Below are positions 6,728 through 6,952 of a stretch of 6,952 nucleotides of DNA, piece after piece; the stretch's first letter is position 1, and every line of letters starts with the position of its first letter. The position numbers and the translations under genes were made by a program. The notes below the pieces were generated by a model. It searched no databases. It saw only the letters and a program-made list of their open reading frames with translations, and was not told the DNA's origin. Origin of the DNA: Bacteroidota bacterium (GTDB lineage: Bacteria > Bacteroidota > Bacteroidia > Chitinophagales > Saprospiraceae); assembly GCA_008501835.1 (NCBI GenBank), contig QQUB01000889.1, forward strand, positions 1 through 6,952, given 5' to 3'.

Positions 6728-6952
6728 CAATCCTTGTTGTTTTGTTGCAGGTATGCTCGAAAATGGATTTTCGAGACTGTAAGTTTAAAGCTGACCGTTT
6801 TGCCAATAAAAAACAGTGCAGCGTTGTTTTTCGTTTTGCCTCGAGTTCAGGGCTTAGCCCATAAACTTGAAGTTGTAATTGTAAAGCCAAACCACGAGGG
6901 CAACCAAAAACAAAAGAAAAACAAAGAAATAAAGCAAACAGTTACCTTTCTT
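6728..6952. other. Intergenic tail with inverted repeats, no gene supported
   Basis: No convincing gene is seen before the window ends. CTCGAAAAT at 6756-6764 and ATTTTCGAG at 6767-6775 form a 9-bp dyad with only two bases between them, and GGGC / GCCC at 6850-6860 is a small second dyad. The last 60 bases are A-rich on the plus strand. A 63-codon plus frame (6673-6864) overlaps the YceI stop codon as TAATG and runs through the terminator hairpin; a 62-codon minus frame (6702-6890) covers nearly the same bases. Neither resembles a family I can name. Confidence 0.55.

Overview
The window looks like chromosomal DNA from a member of the Bacteroidota, most likely a Saprospiria- or Chitinophagia-like marine or environmental lineage; the class is an inference from gene content. 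Four signs support the phylum. A large exported protein ends in a type IX secretion (T9SS) type A sorting domain preceded by a SprB-type repeat. That protein's signal peptide is predicted to leave an N-terminal Gln. A good TAnnTTTG -7 box lies upstream of the lipoprotein gene. No start codon has a convincing Shine-Dalgarno sequence. Base composition is moderate, with AT-rich intergenic DNA.

Layout. Positions 1-75 hold a hairpin built from 7-bp repeat units that ends exactly at the start codon of a PLP-dependent methionine aminotransferase (76-1218, +). A 125-bp convergent gap with several inverted repeats follows, then bshA (1344-2510, -), the glycosyltransferase that starts bacillithiol synthesis. 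Positions 2511-2880 carry no gene I can support. A strong intrinsic terminator (2881-2911) serves the next gene, a 955-residue modular T9SS-exported surface or secreted protein (2932-5799, -). A divergent promoter region of about 200 bp separates it from a YceI-family lipoprotein gene (6002-6673, +), which is followed by a hairpin. The last 225 bases are non-coding as far as I can tell and contain further inverted repeats.

How the genes work together. There is no evident multigene operon: each of the four genes appears to be its own transcription unit. The aminotransferase (sulfur amino-acid / 2-oxo acid metabolism) and BshA (low-molecular-weight thiol synthesis) are cytoplasmic housekeeping enzymes with a loose thematic link through sulfur. 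The T9SS protein and the YceI lipoprotein belong to the cell envelope. I found no CRISPR array, transposase, tRNA, rRNA, phage gene or defence cassette, and no undescribed multi-gene system. The most notable items are the heptad hairpin abutting the aminotransferase start, the compound palindromes in the convergent gap, and the internally duplicated, strongly Lys/Arg-depleted T9SS protein.
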